64,000 nucleotides of DNA from Microbacterium immunditiarum (GCF_013409785.1 NZ_JACCBV010000001.1:2232001-2296000), one strand, 5' to 3'; shown: positions 9,507-21,228, counted from the stretch's first letter. Numbers and translations are program-made. The notes: generated by a model from the letters alone, not told the origin.

Positions 9507-11309
9507 ATGTCCGCCGACTCCGCCCCGGCCGTTCCCCGGCCTCCCGCCCGCACCGCGTCCGCGCCCGTGCTCACGGGCGCCGAGGCGGTCGTCCGCTCGC
9601 TCGAGCTGCTCGGCGTGACCGACGTGTTCGGTCTGCCGGGCGGCGCCATCCTGCCCGTGTACGACCCGCTCATGGACGCGTCGAAGATCCGCCACATCCT
9701 CGTGCGGCACGAGCAGGGCGCCGGTCACGCCGCCGAGGGCTACGCCGCGGCATCCGGCAGGGTCGGCGTCGCGATCGCCACCTCCGGTCCCGGCGCGACC
9801 AACCTCGTCACCGCGATCGCCGACGCCTACATGGACTCGGTCCCGATCGTGTGCATCACGGGGCAGGTCTTCTCGAACCTCATGGGGACGGATGCCTTCC
9901 AGGAGGCCGACATCGTCGGCATCACGATGCCGATCACGAAGCACTCGTTCCTCGTGAAGCGCGCCGAGGAGATCCCCGGCGCGATCGCGGCGGCGTTTGA
10001 GATCGCCGGCACCGGCCGCCCCGGCCCCGTGCTCGTCGACATCACGAAGGACGCGCAGCAGGCCGAGGTGCCGTTCGTGTGGCCGCCGAAGATCGAGCTC
10101 CCCGGCTACCGACCGGTGACGAAGGCGCACGGCAAGCAGATCCAAGCCGCGGCGCGGCTGCTCGCCGAGGCGAAGAAGCCCGTGCTGTACGTCGGCGGCG
10201 GCGTGATCCGCGCCGGCGCGGCGAGCGAGCTCGTGACCTTCGCGGAGTCGACCGGAGCCCCGGTGGTGACGACGCTCATGGCGCGCGGGGCGTTCCCGGA
10301 CTCGCATCCGCTGCACCTGGGCATGCCCGGAATGCACGGCACCGTCCCCGCGGTGCTCGCGCTCCAGGAGGCCGACCTCCTCCTTGCGCTCGGCTCACGC
10401 TTCGACGACCGCGTGACGGGCAAGTCCGCGCTGTTCGCGCCGCACGCGAAGGTCGTGCACGTCGACATCGACCCGGCCGAGATCTCGAAGATCCGCACGG
10501 CCGACGTACCCATCGTGGGCGACCTGAAGGACGTGCTCGTCGACCTCGACGCCGCGTTCGCCGGGGCGACAGGCGGCTCGAAGCCCGACATCGCCGCGTG
10601 GTGGTCGTTCCTCGACGGCCTTCGCGACGAGTTCCCGCTCGGCTTCTCGCCCACGAGCGACGGCCTGCTCGCGCCGCAGTACGTGATCCAGCGCATCGGG
10701 GAGCTGACCGGACCCGAGGGCGTCTACGCCGCGGGCGTGGGTCAGCACCAGATGTGGGCGGCGCAGTTCATCAAGTACGAGCGTCCCAACGCGTGGCTCA
10801 ACTCGGGCGGCGCCGGGACGATGGGCTACGCGGTGCCCGCTGCGATGGGCGCGAAGGTCGCCGAGCCCGAGCGCGCCGTGTGGGCGATCGACGGCGACGG
10901 CTGCTTCCAGATGACCAATCAGGAGCTCGCCACCTGCGCGATCAACAACATCCCGATCAAGGTCGCGATCATCAACAACTCGTCCCTGGGCATGGTGCGC
11001 CAGTGGCAGACGCTGTTCTACGACGGCCGCTACTCCCACACCGACCTCGAGACAGGCCACGGCACGGCGCGCATCCCCGACTTCGTGAAGCTCGCGGAGG
11101 CGTACGGGTGCCTCGCGATCCGCGTCGAGAAGGAGGAGGACGTCGACGCGGCCATCCGCACCGCCCTCGAGACCAACGATCGCCCGGTCGTGATCGACTT
11201 CGTCGTGAGCGCCGACGCGATGGTGTGGCCGATGGTGCCGCAAGGCGTGAGCAACAGCTACATCCAGTACGCGCGCGATCACTCGCCGGCGTTCGAGCAG
11301 GAGGCGTGA
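9507..11309 (+). CDS. ilvB: acetolactate synthase large (catalytic) subunit
   Basis: Thiamine-diphosphate enzyme (600 residues) making acetolactate or acetohydroxybutyrate, the first common step to valine, leucine and isoleucine. [12 protein letters not shown] leads the TPP domain, [14 protein letters not shown] carries the activating Glu, and [14 protein letters not shown] is the GDG-N diphosphate/Mg motif. The first ~25 residues are a Pro/Ala-rich tail common in actinobacterial IlvB. Stop and ilvN start are 1 bp apart, giving a 1:1 operon for the holoenzyme. I looked for an Ile/Val-rich leader peptide in the 72 bp upstream and found none. Confidence 0.95.
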   Translation: MSADSAPAVPRPPARTASAPVLTGAEAVVRSLELLGVTDVFGLPGGAILPVYDPLMDASKIRHILVRHEQGAGHAAEGYAAASGRVGVAIATSGPGATNLVTAIADAYMDSVPIVCITGQVFSNLMGTDAFQEADIVGITMPITKHSFLVKRAEEIPGAIAAAFEIAGTGRPGPVLVDITKDAQQAEVPFVWPPKIELPGYRPVTKAHGKQIQAAARLLAEAKKPVLYVGGGVIRAGAASELVTFAESTGAPVVTTLMARGAFPDSHPLHLGMPGMHGTVPAVLALQEADLLLALGSRFDDRVTGKSALFAPHAKVVHVDIDPAEISKIRTADVPIVGDLKDVLVDLDAAFAGATGGSKPDIAAWWSFLDGLRDEFPLGFSPTSDGLLAPQYVIQRIGELTGPEGVYAAGVGQHQMWAAQFIKYERPNAWLNSGGAGTMGYAVPAAMGAKVAEPERAVWAIDGDGCFQMTNQELATCAINNIPIKVAIINNSSLGMVRQWQTLFYDGRYSHTDLETGHGTARIPDFVKLAEAYGCLAIRVEKEEDVDAAIRTALETNDRPVVIDFVVSADAMVWPMVPQGVSNSYIQYARDHSPAFEQEA

Positions 11310-11310
11310 G

Positions 11311-12923
<1,613 letters not shown>

Positions 12924-12968
12924 GCTGACCTCGGCTTCGAGACGGCCTGCCGATCCGGCACGGCTTCC

Positions 12969-13009
12969 GCCGGTCGTCGTCGCCCCCAACCGGGGCGGCG
13001 GCGGCCGGC
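12969..13009 (+). terminator. strong hairpin terminator after ilvC
   Basis: Eighteen-base-pair stem with three G-U wobbles and a 5-nt loop, followed by GTTCTCGTT. It would end the ilvBNC transcript. Confidence 0.7.
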
Positions 13010-13073
13010 GTTCTCGTTGCCGCAGCAGTGAGCATCTGCGCCGAAGTGGCGCGGCCGAGGGCGTCCCGCCCAC

Positions 13074-13079
13074 TACGCT
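13074..13079 (+). promoter_or_regulatory. -10 box of leaderless promoter
   Basis: TACGCT then 6 nt then the GTG at 13086. Confidence 0.5.
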
Positions 13080-13085
13080 GGCACC

Positions 13086-13643
13086 GTGACAGCGGGACGC
13101 GACGACGACGCCCTGACGTGGGAGGGCGACGACGACCCCACGCTCGACGTCGGTGCGGCCGCCCCGGCCGGGGCAGAGCCAGAGCCCGAGCCCGACGCGA
13201 CGAAGGTCCTCCCCGAGGGCTTCACGGCCGTGGGCAAGGGAAGCGAGGAGTTCGCCAAGGGCGCGGATGCCGACGAGACGACGGCCCTCGGCGGTCGCGA
13301 GACCGAAGTGCTCGCCGATCGCGAGACGGCGGGCGCGGCATCCGCTTCGCTCGGCAATGCCGCCCTCATCGGCCTCGGCGTCCTCGGCGGCATTTACCTC
13401 CTCTACGTCATCGGATGGATCGTCGGAGGTCTGCGCCTGCGCGGCACCGCGCAGTTCCTCGTCTCGCCGGTCGCGTACGACGTCGCGATGTGGCTCGCCG
13501 CCGCGAGCCCCGTCATCTGGTTCGGGGCGGTCTACGTCCTGACGCGCACCTCGCCCCTGTGGGTGCGCTTCGTGTGGCTCGCCGCCGGTGCGCTCCTGCT
13601 CATCCCGTGGCCGTTCATCATGGTGGGGGCGATCGGGCGATGA
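13086..13643 (+). CDS. hypothetical membrane protein (acidic N-terminus, three TM segments)
   Basis: Protein of 185 residues that I do not recognise by function. The first ~80 residues are acidic, Ala/Glu/Asp-rich and likely cytoplasmic and disordered. Three hydrophobic segments follow at about 92-112, 130-150 and 158-180. Proteins of this kind commonly sit between ilvC and serA in Microbacteriaceae (family knowledge, not certain). The leaderless promoter pattern supports the GTG start, and the ATGA overlap with the next gene suggests the two work as a membrane pair. Confidence 0.65.
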   Translation: MTAGRDDDALTWEGDDDPTLDVGAAAPAGAEPEPEPDATKVLPEGFTAVGKGSEEFAKGADADETTALGGRETEVLADRETAGAASASLGNAALIGLGVLGGIYLLYVIGWIVGGLRLRGTAQFLVSPVAYDVAMWLAAASPVIWFGAVYVLTRTSPLWVRFVWLAAGALLLIPWPFIMVGAIGR

Positions 13644-13990
13644 CCGACATGACGGATGCCACGCCCACCCGCCCCATGCCGGTGTGGCTCACCGCGACGA
13701 TCGCCGGGGTGTTCGGCCTCTTCTACGCGTACGCGGTGTGGAACGCGCTCGCGTTCCTCCTGATCCAGGCGACCGGCCCGCTCGGGCTGAACGGGTACGG
13801 GTGGGCTCTGCTGCTCTCAGCGGTGATCTTCCCGCTGATCGCGTTCGCGATCGCGTTCTGGCTCGGCTACCGGCGTCGCGCGGGCGAGTTCGCCCTCGCG
13901 CTGCTCGCCGGCCTCGGTCTCGTCGCGGTGTTCTGGCTCAACGTCGTGGGGTACGCGACCGTCTACGGCGCGTCGCTCCTCGGTGGGTGA
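13640..13990 (+). CDS. hypothetical small membrane protein
   Basis: Protein of 116 residues with three predicted membrane segments (about 15-38, 52-75 and 82-110) and short polar loops, with no catalytic motif. I selected ATG 13640 because it overlaps the preceding stop as ATGA; a longer frame upstream is out-of-frame shadow of that gene. Function unknown; likely a partner of the preceding membrane protein. Confidence 0.65.
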   Translation: MTDMTDATPTRPMPVWLTATIAGVFGLFYAYAVWNALAFLLIQATGPLGLNGYGWALLLSAVIFPLIAFAIAFWLGYRRRAGEFALALLAGLGLVAVFWLNVVGYATVYGASLLGG

Positions 13991-14019
13991 GACGTAGCGG
14001 AGCGTCACGAGTTCAAGCG

Positions 14020-14066
14020 CGGCAGGCGCCTCGCGCTAGGCTGGGGAACGGCCTCGCCGCCTGCCG
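14020..14066 (+). promoter_or_regulatory. serA promoter region with flanking inverted repeat
   Basis: CGGCAGGC (14020-14027) and GCCTGCCG (14059-14066) form a perfect 8-bp inverted repeat that brackets a -10 box TAGGCT (14037-14042). Transcription would start near 14049, giving a leader of about 100 nt before serA. The repeat may be an operator or a leader stem. Confidence 0.4.
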
Positions 14067-14146
14067 ATCGCGGGCCCGAGCGAGGAACTTCCACCGCACC
14101 GTCGCATCCGAATCGCTCTGGCATGCCCGCTCCGAAGGACCATCAC

Positions 14147-15751
14147 GTGACGAAGCCCGTCGTCCTCATCGCCGAACAGCTCTCTCCCGCCACGATCGAC
14201 GCACTCGGACCCGACTTCGATGTGCGTCATGTCGACGGAACGGACCGTTCGGCGCTGCTGGCGGCGCTGGCAGACGCGCACGCGGTGCTCATCCGCTCGG
14301 CGACGCGCATCGACGGCGAGGCGCTCTCCGCTGCTCCGCAGCTGAAGGTCGTGGCCCGCGCGGGCGTCGGCCTCGACAACGTCGACATCAAGGCCGCCAC
14401 GGCCGCGGGCGTCATGGTCGTGAACGCCCCGACGTCGAACATCATCTCGGCGGCCGAGCTCACGATCGGCCACATCCTGAGCCTCGCGCGCCACATCCCG
14501 GCCGCCCACGCCTCGCTGGCGGGCGGCGCGTGGAAGCGCAGCGCCTACACCGGGACCGAGATCTTCGAGAAGACGGTCGGCATCATCGGCCTCGGCCGCA
14601 TCGGCGGCCTCATCGCCGAGCGCCTGCGCGCCTTCGGCGTGCGGGTGGTGGGCTACGACCCGTACGTGACGCCGGCCCGCGCGTCGCAGCTCCAGGTCGA
14701 GCTGCTGAGCTTCGACGAGGTCCTCGCGCAGAGCGACTTCGTCACGGTGCACATGCCGAAGACGCCCGAGACGACCGGGATGATCGGCACCGAGCAGCTG
14801 AGCTCGATGAAGCGCACCGCCTACCTCGTGAACGTCGCGCGCGGGGGCTTGGTGGACGAGGACGCGCTCTACCAGGCGCTGTCGGACGGCGTGATCGCGG
14901 GCGCCGCGCTCGATGTGTTCACGAGCGAGCCCCCCGTCGACGGCGGCTCCGCCCACCGGCTGCTCACCCTGCCGAACGTCGTCGTCACGCCGCACCTCGG
15001 CGCGTCGACCGACGAGGCTCAGGAGAAGGCGGGCATCTCGGTCGCACGCTCGGTCAAGCTCGCGCTCGAGGGCGACCTCGTGCCCGACGCCGTCAACGTC
15101 GCGGGCGGCGTCATCGACCCGTTCGTGCGCCCCGGCATCGCGCTCGTCGAGAAGCTCGGGCAGTTCTTCACCGGCCTCGCGCACGGCGCGCTCACGAGCC
15201 TCGACATCGAGGTGCGCGGCGAGCTCGCCGCTTACGACGTGAGCGTCTACCGCCTCGCGGCGCTCAAGGGCATCTTCACGCGCATCGTCTCCGAGAACGT
15301 GTCGTACGTGAACGCACCGCTGTTCGCCGAGCAGCGCGGCATCGAGGTGCGCCTCATCGTGGAGGCCGAGAGCCCGCTGTACCGCAACATCACGATCCTG
15401 CGCGGCACGCTCGCCGACGGCACGGTCCTGACGGTCGCCGGCACGCTCGCGGGCACGCGCATGGTGCCGAAGGTCGTGGGAATCAACGGGTACGAGATCG
15501 AGGTGCCGTTCGCGCAGTACCACCTCGTGATGCGGTACCAGGACCGCCCGGGAATCGTCGCGATCTACGCGAAGGAGCTCGGCGACCAGAACATCAACAT
15601 CGAAGGGCTCCAGGTCGCGCACCCCGACGCGAGCGGCCGGGCCCTGTCGGTGCTGACCGTGGACTCGCCCGTGCCCGAGGCCGTGCTCAACCAGATGCGC
15701 GAGGCCGTGGGCGCCGACCTCTTCCGGCAGATCGAGATCACCGAAGACTGA
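14147..15751 (+). CDS. serA: D-3-phosphoglycerate dehydrogenase
   Basis: First enzyme of serine synthesis, oxidising 3-phosphoglycerate to 3-phosphohydroxypyruvate with NAD. At 534 residues it is the long actinobacterial type: substrate domain, NAD domain with GLGRIGG (about 148), an intervening ASB domain, and a C-terminal ACT domain (YQDRPGIVAIYAKEL, about 465) that senses serine. NVARGGLVDE and HLGASTDEAQ are dehydrogenase signatures. I chose GTG 14147, preceded by GAAGGA with 7-nt spacing and giving the family N-terminus VTKPVVLIAEQ, over the ATG at 14123, which lacks a ribosome-binding site. Confidence 0.94.
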   Translation: MTKPVVLIAEQLSPATIDALGPDFDVRHVDGTDRSALLAALADAHAVLIRSATRIDGEALSAAPQLKVVARAGVGLDNVDIKAATAAGVMVVNAPTSNIISAAELTIGHILSLARHIPAAHASLAGGAWKRSAYTGTEIFEKTVGIIGLGRIGGLIAERLRAFGVRVVGYDPYVTPARASQLQVELLSFDEVLAQSDFVTVHMPKTPETTGMIGTEQLSSMKRTAYLVNVARGGLVDEDALYQALSDGVIAGAALDVFTSEPPVDGGSAHRLLTLPNVVVTPHLGASTDEAQEKAGISVARSVKLALEGDLVPDAVNVAGGVIDPFVRPGIALVEKLGQFFTGLAHGALTSLDIEVRGELAAYDVSVYRLAALKGIFTRIVSENVSYVNAPLFAEQRGIEVRLIVEAESPLYRNITILRGTLADGTVLTVAGTLAGTRMVPKVVGINGYEIEVPFAQYHLVMRYQDRPGIVAIYAKELGDQNINIEGLQVAHPDASGRALSVLTVDSPVPEAVLNQMREAVGADLFRQIEITED

Positions 15752-15806
15752 CCCGTAGCCTGGAGCCCTGCGCGTTCCGCGCACCCCACCCCGAGCAAGG
15801 AGAGCA

Positions 15807-16859
15807 ATGTCGCGCGTCGTGAAGCTCGCTGTCATCCCCGGTGACGGAATCGGACCCGAGGTCATCGCCGAGGCCGAGAAGGTGCTCGACGCGGCGACCG
15901 CGGGCAGCGGCATCCGGTTCGACAAGACCCGCTTCTCGCTGGGGGCCGCGCGCTATCTCGAGACCGGCGACACGCTGACGGACGCCGACCTCGACGCGAT
16001 CAGGCAGCACGACGCGATCCTCCTCGGGGCCGTCGGGGGAGTGCCAGGCGACCCGCGCCTCAAGGACGCGAACATCGAGCGCGGGCTGCTGCTCAAGCTC
16101 CGGTTCGAGCTCGACCACTACGTGAACCTGCGGCCGTCGAAGCTGTACGCGGGGGCGCCGGGCCCGCTCGCCGAGCCCGGCGACATCGACTTCGTCGTCG
16201 TGCGCGAGGGCACCGAGGGGCCGTACGTCGGCAACGGCGGCGCGATCCGCAAGGGCACGCCGCACGAGGTCGCGAACGAGACGTCCGTCAACACCGCGTT
16301 CGGCGTCGAACGCATCGTGCGCTACGCGTTCGACCTCGCGGAGCAGCGGCGCAAGAAGGTCACGCTCGTGCACAAGACGAACGTGCTCGTGCACGCGGGC
16401 TCCATGTGGAAGCGTATCGTCGACGATGTGGCGCGGGAGCACCCCGAAGTCGACGTAGACTACCTGCACGTCGATGCGGCGACGATCTTCCTGGTCACGA
16501 ACCCGGGCCGCTTCGACGTGATCGTCACCGACAACCTCTTCGGCGACATCCTGACCGATCTGGCCGGCGCCGTCACAGGAGGCATCGGCCTCGCCGCTTC
16601 GGGCAACATCAACCCCGACGGCGCGTTCCCCTCGATGTTCGAGCCCGTCCACGGTTCGGCGCCCGACATCGCAGGTCAGCAGAAGGCCGATCCCACCGCT
16701 GCGATCCTTTCCGTCGCGCTGCTGCTCGATCACCTCGGGCTGCGCGACGAGGCCGCCCGCGTCACCCGCGCGGTCGAGGCCGACGTCGCGGCACGCGGGA
16801 CCGCTGCCCGCACCACCGCCCAGATCGGCGACGCCATCGCCGGAGCCGTCCAGGCGTAA
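15807..16859 (+). CDS. leuB: 3-isopropylmalate dehydrogenase
   Basis: NAD-dependent oxidative decarboxylase (350 residues) of leucine synthesis, producing 2-oxoisocaproate. [16 protein letters not shown] at the N-terminus and [14 protein letters not shown] (about 236-250), which binds metal and substrate, identify the beta-decarboxylating dehydrogenase family. AAGGAGAG precedes the ATG. A TAGCCT at about 15757 may be a -10 box. It acts after LeuCD, encoded 32 kb away, and before the aminotransferase IlvE downstream. Confidence 0.94.
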   Translation: MSRVVKLAVIPGDGIGPEVIAEAEKVLDAATAGSGIRFDKTRFSLGAARYLETGDTLTDADLDAIRQHDAILLGAVGGVPGDPRLKDANIERGLLLKLRFELDHYVNLRPSKLYAGAPGPLAEPGDIDFVVVREGTEGPYVGNGGAIRKGTPHEVANETSVNTAFGVERIVRYAFDLAEQRRKKVTLVHKTNVLVHAGSMWKRIVDDVAREHPEVDVDYLHVDAATIFLVTNPGRFDVIVTDNLFGDILTDLAGAVTGGIGLAASGNINPDGAFPSMFEPVHGSAPDIAGQQKADPTAAILSVALLLDHLGLRDEAARVTRAVEADVAARGTAARTTAQIGDAIAGAVQA

Positions 16860-16904
16860 CCTGGAGTCTCCGGCACGTCGCCACACAGAACCTCAGGACG
16901 TGAC

Positions 16905-18011
16905 ATGACCCTCATCGACTCCGACCCGGACACCGGACTCGCTCCGCTCGAGTTCGCCGTCCACCGCAACCTCCAGGCGAAATCCGCCGCTGAGCGCGAG
17001 AAGATCCTCGAGAACCCGGGCTTCGGCACGAGCTTCACCGACCACATGGTCGACATCTGCTGGTCGGTCGGCGGCGGGTGGCACCGCCCGCGCGTCCAGC
17101 CTTACGGCCCGCTCTCGCTCGACCCGGCCGCAGCCGTGCTGCACTACGGTCAGGAGATCTTCGAGGGCATCAAGGCCTACCGTCACGCCGACGGGTCGAT
17201 CCACACGTTCCGGCCCGATCAGAACGGCAGGCGGATGCAGCGCTCCGCGCGTCGCCTCGCGCTGCCCGAGCTTCCCGTGCCGTACTTCATCCAGTCGCTG
17301 CGCGAGCTCATCGCGGTCGACGGCGACTGGGTTCCCGCAGGCGATGACCAGAGCCTGTACCTGCGGCCGTTCATGTTCGCCAAGGAGGCGTTCCTCGGCG
17401 TGCGCCCCGCGCACAAGGTCGGCTACTACGTGATCGCGTCGCCCGCGGGTGCGTACTTCAAGGGCGGCGTGCAGCCGGTGTCGATCTGGCTCAGCGAGGA
17501 CTACGCGCGCGCCGGCAAGGGCGGCACGGGTGCTGCCAAGACGGGCGGCAACTATGCGGCGAGCCTTCTGCCGCAGTCCGAGGCGTATGAGAACGAGTGC
17601 GACCAGGTCGTGTTCCTCGATCAGGACGGCAACGTCGAAGAGCTCGGCGGCATGAACGTCGTGTTCGTCTTCAAGGACGGCACGCTGGTGACCCCCCAGT
17701 CCGAGTCGATCCTCGAGGGCGTCACGCGCGACTCGATCCTGCAGCTCGCGCGTGATCGTGGCCACAAGGTCGAAGGGCGCGCGATCTCGCTCGCGGAGTG
17801 GCGCGAGGGCGTGGCATCCGGCGACATCGTCGAGGTGTTCGCGTGCGGCACCGCCGCCGTCGTCACCCCGATCGGCGTGCTCAAGGGCAAGGACTTCCTC
17901 GACGAGCAGCCCATCGGCGAGCTCGCGCTGTCGCTGCGCGAGGAGCTGACAGACATCCAGTACGGGCGTCGCGAAGACAAGCACGGATGGCTGCTTCGGC
18001 TCGACGATTGA
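16905..18011 (+). CDS. ilvE: branched-chain amino acid aminotransferase
   Basis: PLP-dependent class IV aminotransferase (368 residues) for the final step to leucine, valine and isoleucine. The PLP lysine lies in AAKTGGNYAASL (about Lys 208), with GQEIFEGIKAY (about 84) and ELGGMNVVFVF as BCAT signatures. TAACCT at 16857-16862 is a plausible -10, giving a leader of about 35 nt. Family-typical length. Confidence 0.94.
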   Translation: MTLIDSDPDTGLAPLEFAVHRNLQAKSAAEREKILENPGFGTSFTDHMVDICWSVGGGWHRPRVQPYGPLSLDPAAAVLHYGQEIFEGIKAYRHADGSIHTFRPDQNGRRMQRSARRLALPELPVPYFIQSLRELIAVDGDWVPAGDDQSLYLRPFMFAKEAFLGVRPAHKVGYYVIASPAGAYFKGGVQPVSIWLSEDYARAGKGGTGAAKTGGNYAASLLPQSEAYENECDQVVFLDQDGNVEELGGMNVVFVFKDGTLVTPQSESILEGVTRDSILQLARDRGHKVEGRAISLAEWREGVASGDIVEVFACGTAAVVTPIGVLKGKDFLDEQPIGELALSLREELTDIQYGRREDKHGWLLRLDD

Positions 18012-18045
18012 CCGTTCGGGAGCGGACGGCGTCGGAGCCGGTGGA

Positions 18046-18051
18046 TAGGGT
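18046..18051 (+). promoter_or_regulatory. -10 box of leaderless promoter
   Basis: TAGGGT then 6 nt then the GTG at 18058. Confidence 0.5.
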
Positions 18052-18057
18052 GATCCG

Positions 18058-18825
18058 GTGAGAATCGCGCGCTTCAGTCACCAGGACTCCATCCGGTTCG
18101 GCATCGTCGACGACACCGACCTCGTCGTCCTCTCGGGCGACCCGATGTTCGCGGGCTTCGACACGACCGGCGAGCGCGTGCCCGTGTCCGACGCCGTGCT
18201 CCTGGCGCCCGTCATTCCGCGGTCGAAGATCGTGTGCGTTGGCCGCAACTACCGCGACCATGCCGCCGAGCTCGGCAACGACGTGCCCGACGCGCCGATG
18301 CTGTTCTTCAAGCCCAACACATCGGTGATCGGGCCGGGTGACACGATCGTGCTGCCGTCGCAGTCGTCGCGCGTCGACTTCGAGGGGGAGCTGGCGGCGG
18401 TCATCGGCCGCATCGCGAAGAGCGTGCCGGCCGAGGACGCGCTCGAGTACGTGTTCGGATACACGATCGCGAACGACGTCACCGCACGCGATCTGCAGAA
18501 GACCGACGGCCAGTGGGCGCGTGCGAAGGGCTTCGACACGTTCTGCCCGCTCGGGCCGGCGATCGAGACCGACTTCGACGTCGCGGGCGACGCAGTGATC
18601 ACGACGCGCGTGAACGGCGAGGTGCGGCAGCAGGGTCCGATCAGCGACATGATCTTCTCGCTCGCCGACGTCATCGCGTACGCGTCGGCCGCGTTCACGC
18701 TCCTGCCGGGCGATGTCATCCTGACGGGCACGCCTGCGGGCGTCGGCCCGTTCGTCGCGGGCGACACCGTCGAGGTCGAGATCACGGGTCTCGGCACGCT
18801 GCGCAATCCCGCGCGTGCCGCGTGA
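18058..18825 (+). CDS. fumarylacetoacetate hydrolase family protein
   Basis: FAH-fold protein of 255 residues, probably a 2-hydroxyhepta-2,4-diene-1,7-dioate isomerase-type, acylpyruvase or oxaloacetate-decarboxylase-like enzyme. [11 protein letters not shown] and [10 protein letters not shown] are FAH signatures, and the metal ligands are in [19 protein letters not shown] is the C-terminal signature. The substrate is not determinable. It lies between ilvE and gltX as in many Microbacteriaceae, though here three further genes intervene before gltX. The leaderless GTG start is well supported. Confidence 0.85.
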   Translation: MRIARFSHQDSIRFGIVDDTDLVVLSGDPMFAGFDTTGERVPVSDAVLLAPVIPRSKIVCVGRNYRDHAAELGNDVPDAPMLFFKPNTSVIGPGDTIVLPSQSSRVDFEGELAAVIGRIAKSVPAEDALEYVFGYTIANDVTARDLQKTDGQWARAKGFDTFCPLGPAIETDFDVAGDAVITTRVNGEVRQQGPISDMIFSLADVIAYASAAFTLLPGDVILTGTPAGVGPFVAGDTVEVEITGLGTLRNPARAA

Positions 18826-18847
18826 CGGCGCCGGGACGGTCCACACG

Positions 18848-20170
18848 ATGAAGACGGACACCGCGAGCCTGACGATCTCGGATGTCGGGCGCATCCAGCG
18901 CCGGACCGTCTGGGTGCTCTCGATCGGGCAGATCCTGGGCGGACTCGCGTTCGGCGCCACGGTCTCGCTCGGCGCGGTGCTCGCCGCCGAGCTGTCGGGC
19001 GACGAGGCGTTCTCCGGTCTCGCCGCGGCGGCGATCACCCTCGGCACCGCCGCCCTCGCCGTGCCGTTCGCCGCGTTCGCGCGGGTTCGAGGGCGCCGCC
19101 CCTCGCTCGCGCTCGGCATGGCGATCGCACTCGTCGGTGTCATCCTCGTCGTGTTCAGCGTCGCGGTGGGCTCGTTCCCGCTGCTGCTCCTCGCGTTCGG
19201 GCTCGTCGGAGCAGGGCAGGCCGTCAACCTGCAGACGCGCTTCGCCGCCGCCGACCTCGCGACCGATGCGACGCGCGGGCGCGACCTGTCGCTCGTCGTG
19301 TGGGCGACGACGATCGGCGCGGTGCTCGGACCGAATCTCACGGGGCCGGGCGAGGACCTCGGCCGGCTCCTCGGCATGCCGCCCCTCACGGGGCCGTACC
19401 TGTTCACGATCGTCGCCCAGCTCCTCGGCATCGCGCTGTACGTGATCGCGCTGCGTCCCGACCCGCTCATCCTCGCGCAGCGCCTCGTCGCTCGCGACGC
19501 CGGCAAGACCGCACGTGCGATCGCCAAGCCCGACCAGCCCCTCGTCGCGCGGTACGCGATCTTCGCGATCGCCGCCGCGCACGGCACGATGGTCTCGGTC
19601 ATGGCGATGACGCCCGTGCACCTGCTGCACCACGGCGCCTCGCTCACCGTCATCGGAACGACGATCAGCCTGCACATCGCCGGCATGTTCGCGCTGTCGC
19701 CGGTGTTCGGCATCCTCGCCGACCGCCTCGGGCGTGTGCCCACGATCCTCGTCGGTCAGGCGCTGCTCATCGCGGCGCTGCTGACAGCGTCGTTCGGCGA
19801 GGCGTCCACCACCGCGGTCACGGTCGCCCTCGTGCTCCTAGGCCTCGGCTGGAGTGCGTCGACCGTCGCCGGCTCGACACTGCTCACCGAGGCATCCGCC
19901 GAAGAGCTGCGCACCCGGCGGCAGGGCCGCAGCGACCTCATCATGAGCCTCGTCGGAGCCGTCGGCGCGATCGGCTCGGGCGTCGTCCTGTCGTGGATCG
20001 GCTACGCCGGGCTCGCGCTCGTCGCCGGCCTCCTCGTGGTCGCGACGATCGCCCTGTCGCCGCTGGGGCGCCGCCCGTCGTCAGCGACCGAGAGCGGCGA
20101 GGGCGATCTCGACGTCGAGGTCGTCGTTGAACACGTGGAACGCGACGCGGGCGCGCCCGGCTCGTCCTGA
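18848..20170 (+). CDS. MFS transporter
   Basis: Major facilitator superfamily permease of 440 residues with about twelve hydrophobic segments. ARVRGRRPSLALG is the cytoplasmic 2-3 loop, and ILADRLGRVPTIL repeats the motif between TM8 and TM9. Substrate unknown. I chose ATG 18848; no good ribosome-binding site is visible for it, and a GTG at 18815 is the alternative. The acidic C-terminal tail (about the last 30 residues) is encoded in DNA that also encodes the end of the convergent aminotransferase, a 90-bp antisense overlap. Confidence 0.85.
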   Translation: MKTDTASLTISDVGRIQRRTVWVLSIGQILGGLAFGATVSLGAVLAAELSGDEAFSGLAAAAITLGTAALAVPFAAFARVRGRRPSLALGMAIALVGVILVVFSVAVGSFPLLLLAFGLVGAGQAVNLQTRFAAADLATDATRGRDLSLVVWATTIGAVLGPNLTGPGEDLGRLLGMPPLTGPYLFTIVAQLLGIALYVIALRPDPLILAQRLVARDAGKTARAIAKPDQPLVARYAIFAIAAAHGTMVSVMAMTPVHLLHHGASLTVIGTTISLHIAGMFALSPVFGILADRLGRVPTILVGQALLIAALLTASFGEASTTAVTVALVLLGLGWSASTVAGSTLLTEASAEELRTRRQGRSDLIMSLVGAVGAIGSGVVLSWIGYAGLALVAGLLVVATIALSPLGRRPSSATESGEGDLDVEVVVEHVERDAGAPGSS

Positions 20171-21184
20171 CGCGGTGATCCCCGCGGCGGTGAGGCGCGC
20201 GAGATCGCAGCCGTCGGGGTCATCCCACGTGACGATCGCGCTCGCGATCTCGGGGATCTCGAGCCCGAGCCCCCGGCGGAAGTTCGCCGCGAGCCCCGTG
20301 GTGTAGTCGTGCACCGCGTCGAGGTCGGCCGCCGCGAACACCTCGAGCGCCGGCTCGGCCCCGACGAACGCCTGCCACGCGGGCGACACGTCGAAGCGCG
20401 TCGCGTCCTCGGCGAGGGCCACGTCGTGGCCGTAACACGACGTCCACGGGTCGGCGCCGGCGTACCAGCCGGCGAACAGCGCGGGCAGCTGGCGCTCGAA
20501 CTCCTGCGAGAGGGCGAGGAACGCGACGCCGCGCGGCGCGCATAGCCACTTGTACGTGTGGCACACGAGAGCGTCGAATCCGGATGCCTCGACCGGCAGC
20601 CACCCGACCGCCTGCGTCGCATCGCAGAACGTGCGGGCGCCGTGGCGAGCCGCCGCCGCGCGGATGGCCCGCTCGTCGGCCACCTCGCCGGTCGCGGACT
20701 GCACGAGTGAGAACACGACCATGCCGGTGTCCGCCGTCACGGAGTCCGCGAGCTCGCGCAGTGGAACGGCACGCACGCGAAGCCCCTGCGGTGCGTGGAC
20801 GAACGGGAGGAGCAGAGAGGCGAAGTCGCCTTCGACGCACAGCACCTCGCCGCCGGCGGGGACGGATGCCGCGACCAGCGCCGCGAAGACAGAGGTCTGC
20901 GAGCCGATGGCGACTCGGGTCGGGGAGACGCCGACGAGTGCGGCGAAGTGCGCGCGCGAGCGCTCGGCGGCCGCCGAGTAGCCCGCGACGTCGACGCGGC
21001 CGCGGGCTGCGGCATCCGCGTCGGCGATGATCGCGGCGTGCGCCGCGCGCGGCGGCAGCCCCGCCGTGCAGGCGGCGAGGTAGCCGCGACCTCCCGCGAA
21101 CCGCTCCTGGACGTCGGCGACGCTCAGGCCACGCCGCGGCGCATCGTCGCGAGCGGGACGGGCGAGGAGAAGTGCCTGGACCAT
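20081..21184 (-). CDS. class V PLP-dependent aminotransferase / desulfurase-like protein
   Basis: Fold-type I PLP enzyme of 367 residues. TFCDATQAVGW has the PLP-ring Asp (about 188), and CHTYKWLCAPRG has the Schiff-base Lys (about 212). There is no NifS-type Cys loop before the C-terminus, so an isopenicillin-epimerase/EgtE-like or aminotransferase activity fits better than desulfuration. It is divergent from a LysR gene, which probably regulates it. Its 3' end overlaps the MFS gene by 90 bp; the gene pair may form a biosynthesis/export module, but that is inference. Confidence 0.8.
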   Translation of the reverse strand: MVQALLLARPARDDAPRRGLSVADVQERFAGGRGYLAACTAGLPPRAAHAAIIADADAAARGRVDVAGYSAAAERSRAHFAALVGVSPTRVAIGSQTSVFAALVAASVPAGGEVLCVEGDFASLLLPFVHAPQGLRVRAVPLRELADSVTADTGMVVFSLVQSATGEVADERAIRAAAARHGARTFCDATQAVGWLPVEASGFDALVCHTYKWLCAPRGVAFLALSQEFERQLPALFAGWYAGADPWTSCYGHDVALAEDATRFDVSPAWQAFVGAEPALEVFAAADLDAVHDYTTGLAANFRRGLGLEIPEIASAIVTWDDPDGCDLARLTAAGITASGRAGRARVAFHVFNDDLDVEIALAALGR

Positions 21185-21228
21185 GGGGTCGAGTCTGGTC
21201 CTGGCCGTTCCATTCGTCTACAGCAGGT

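Noticed and set aside
13588..15822. 744-codon plus-strand frame across serA
   Set aside because: Out-of-frame reading of serA, which has clear dehydrogenase and ACT motifs in its own frame.
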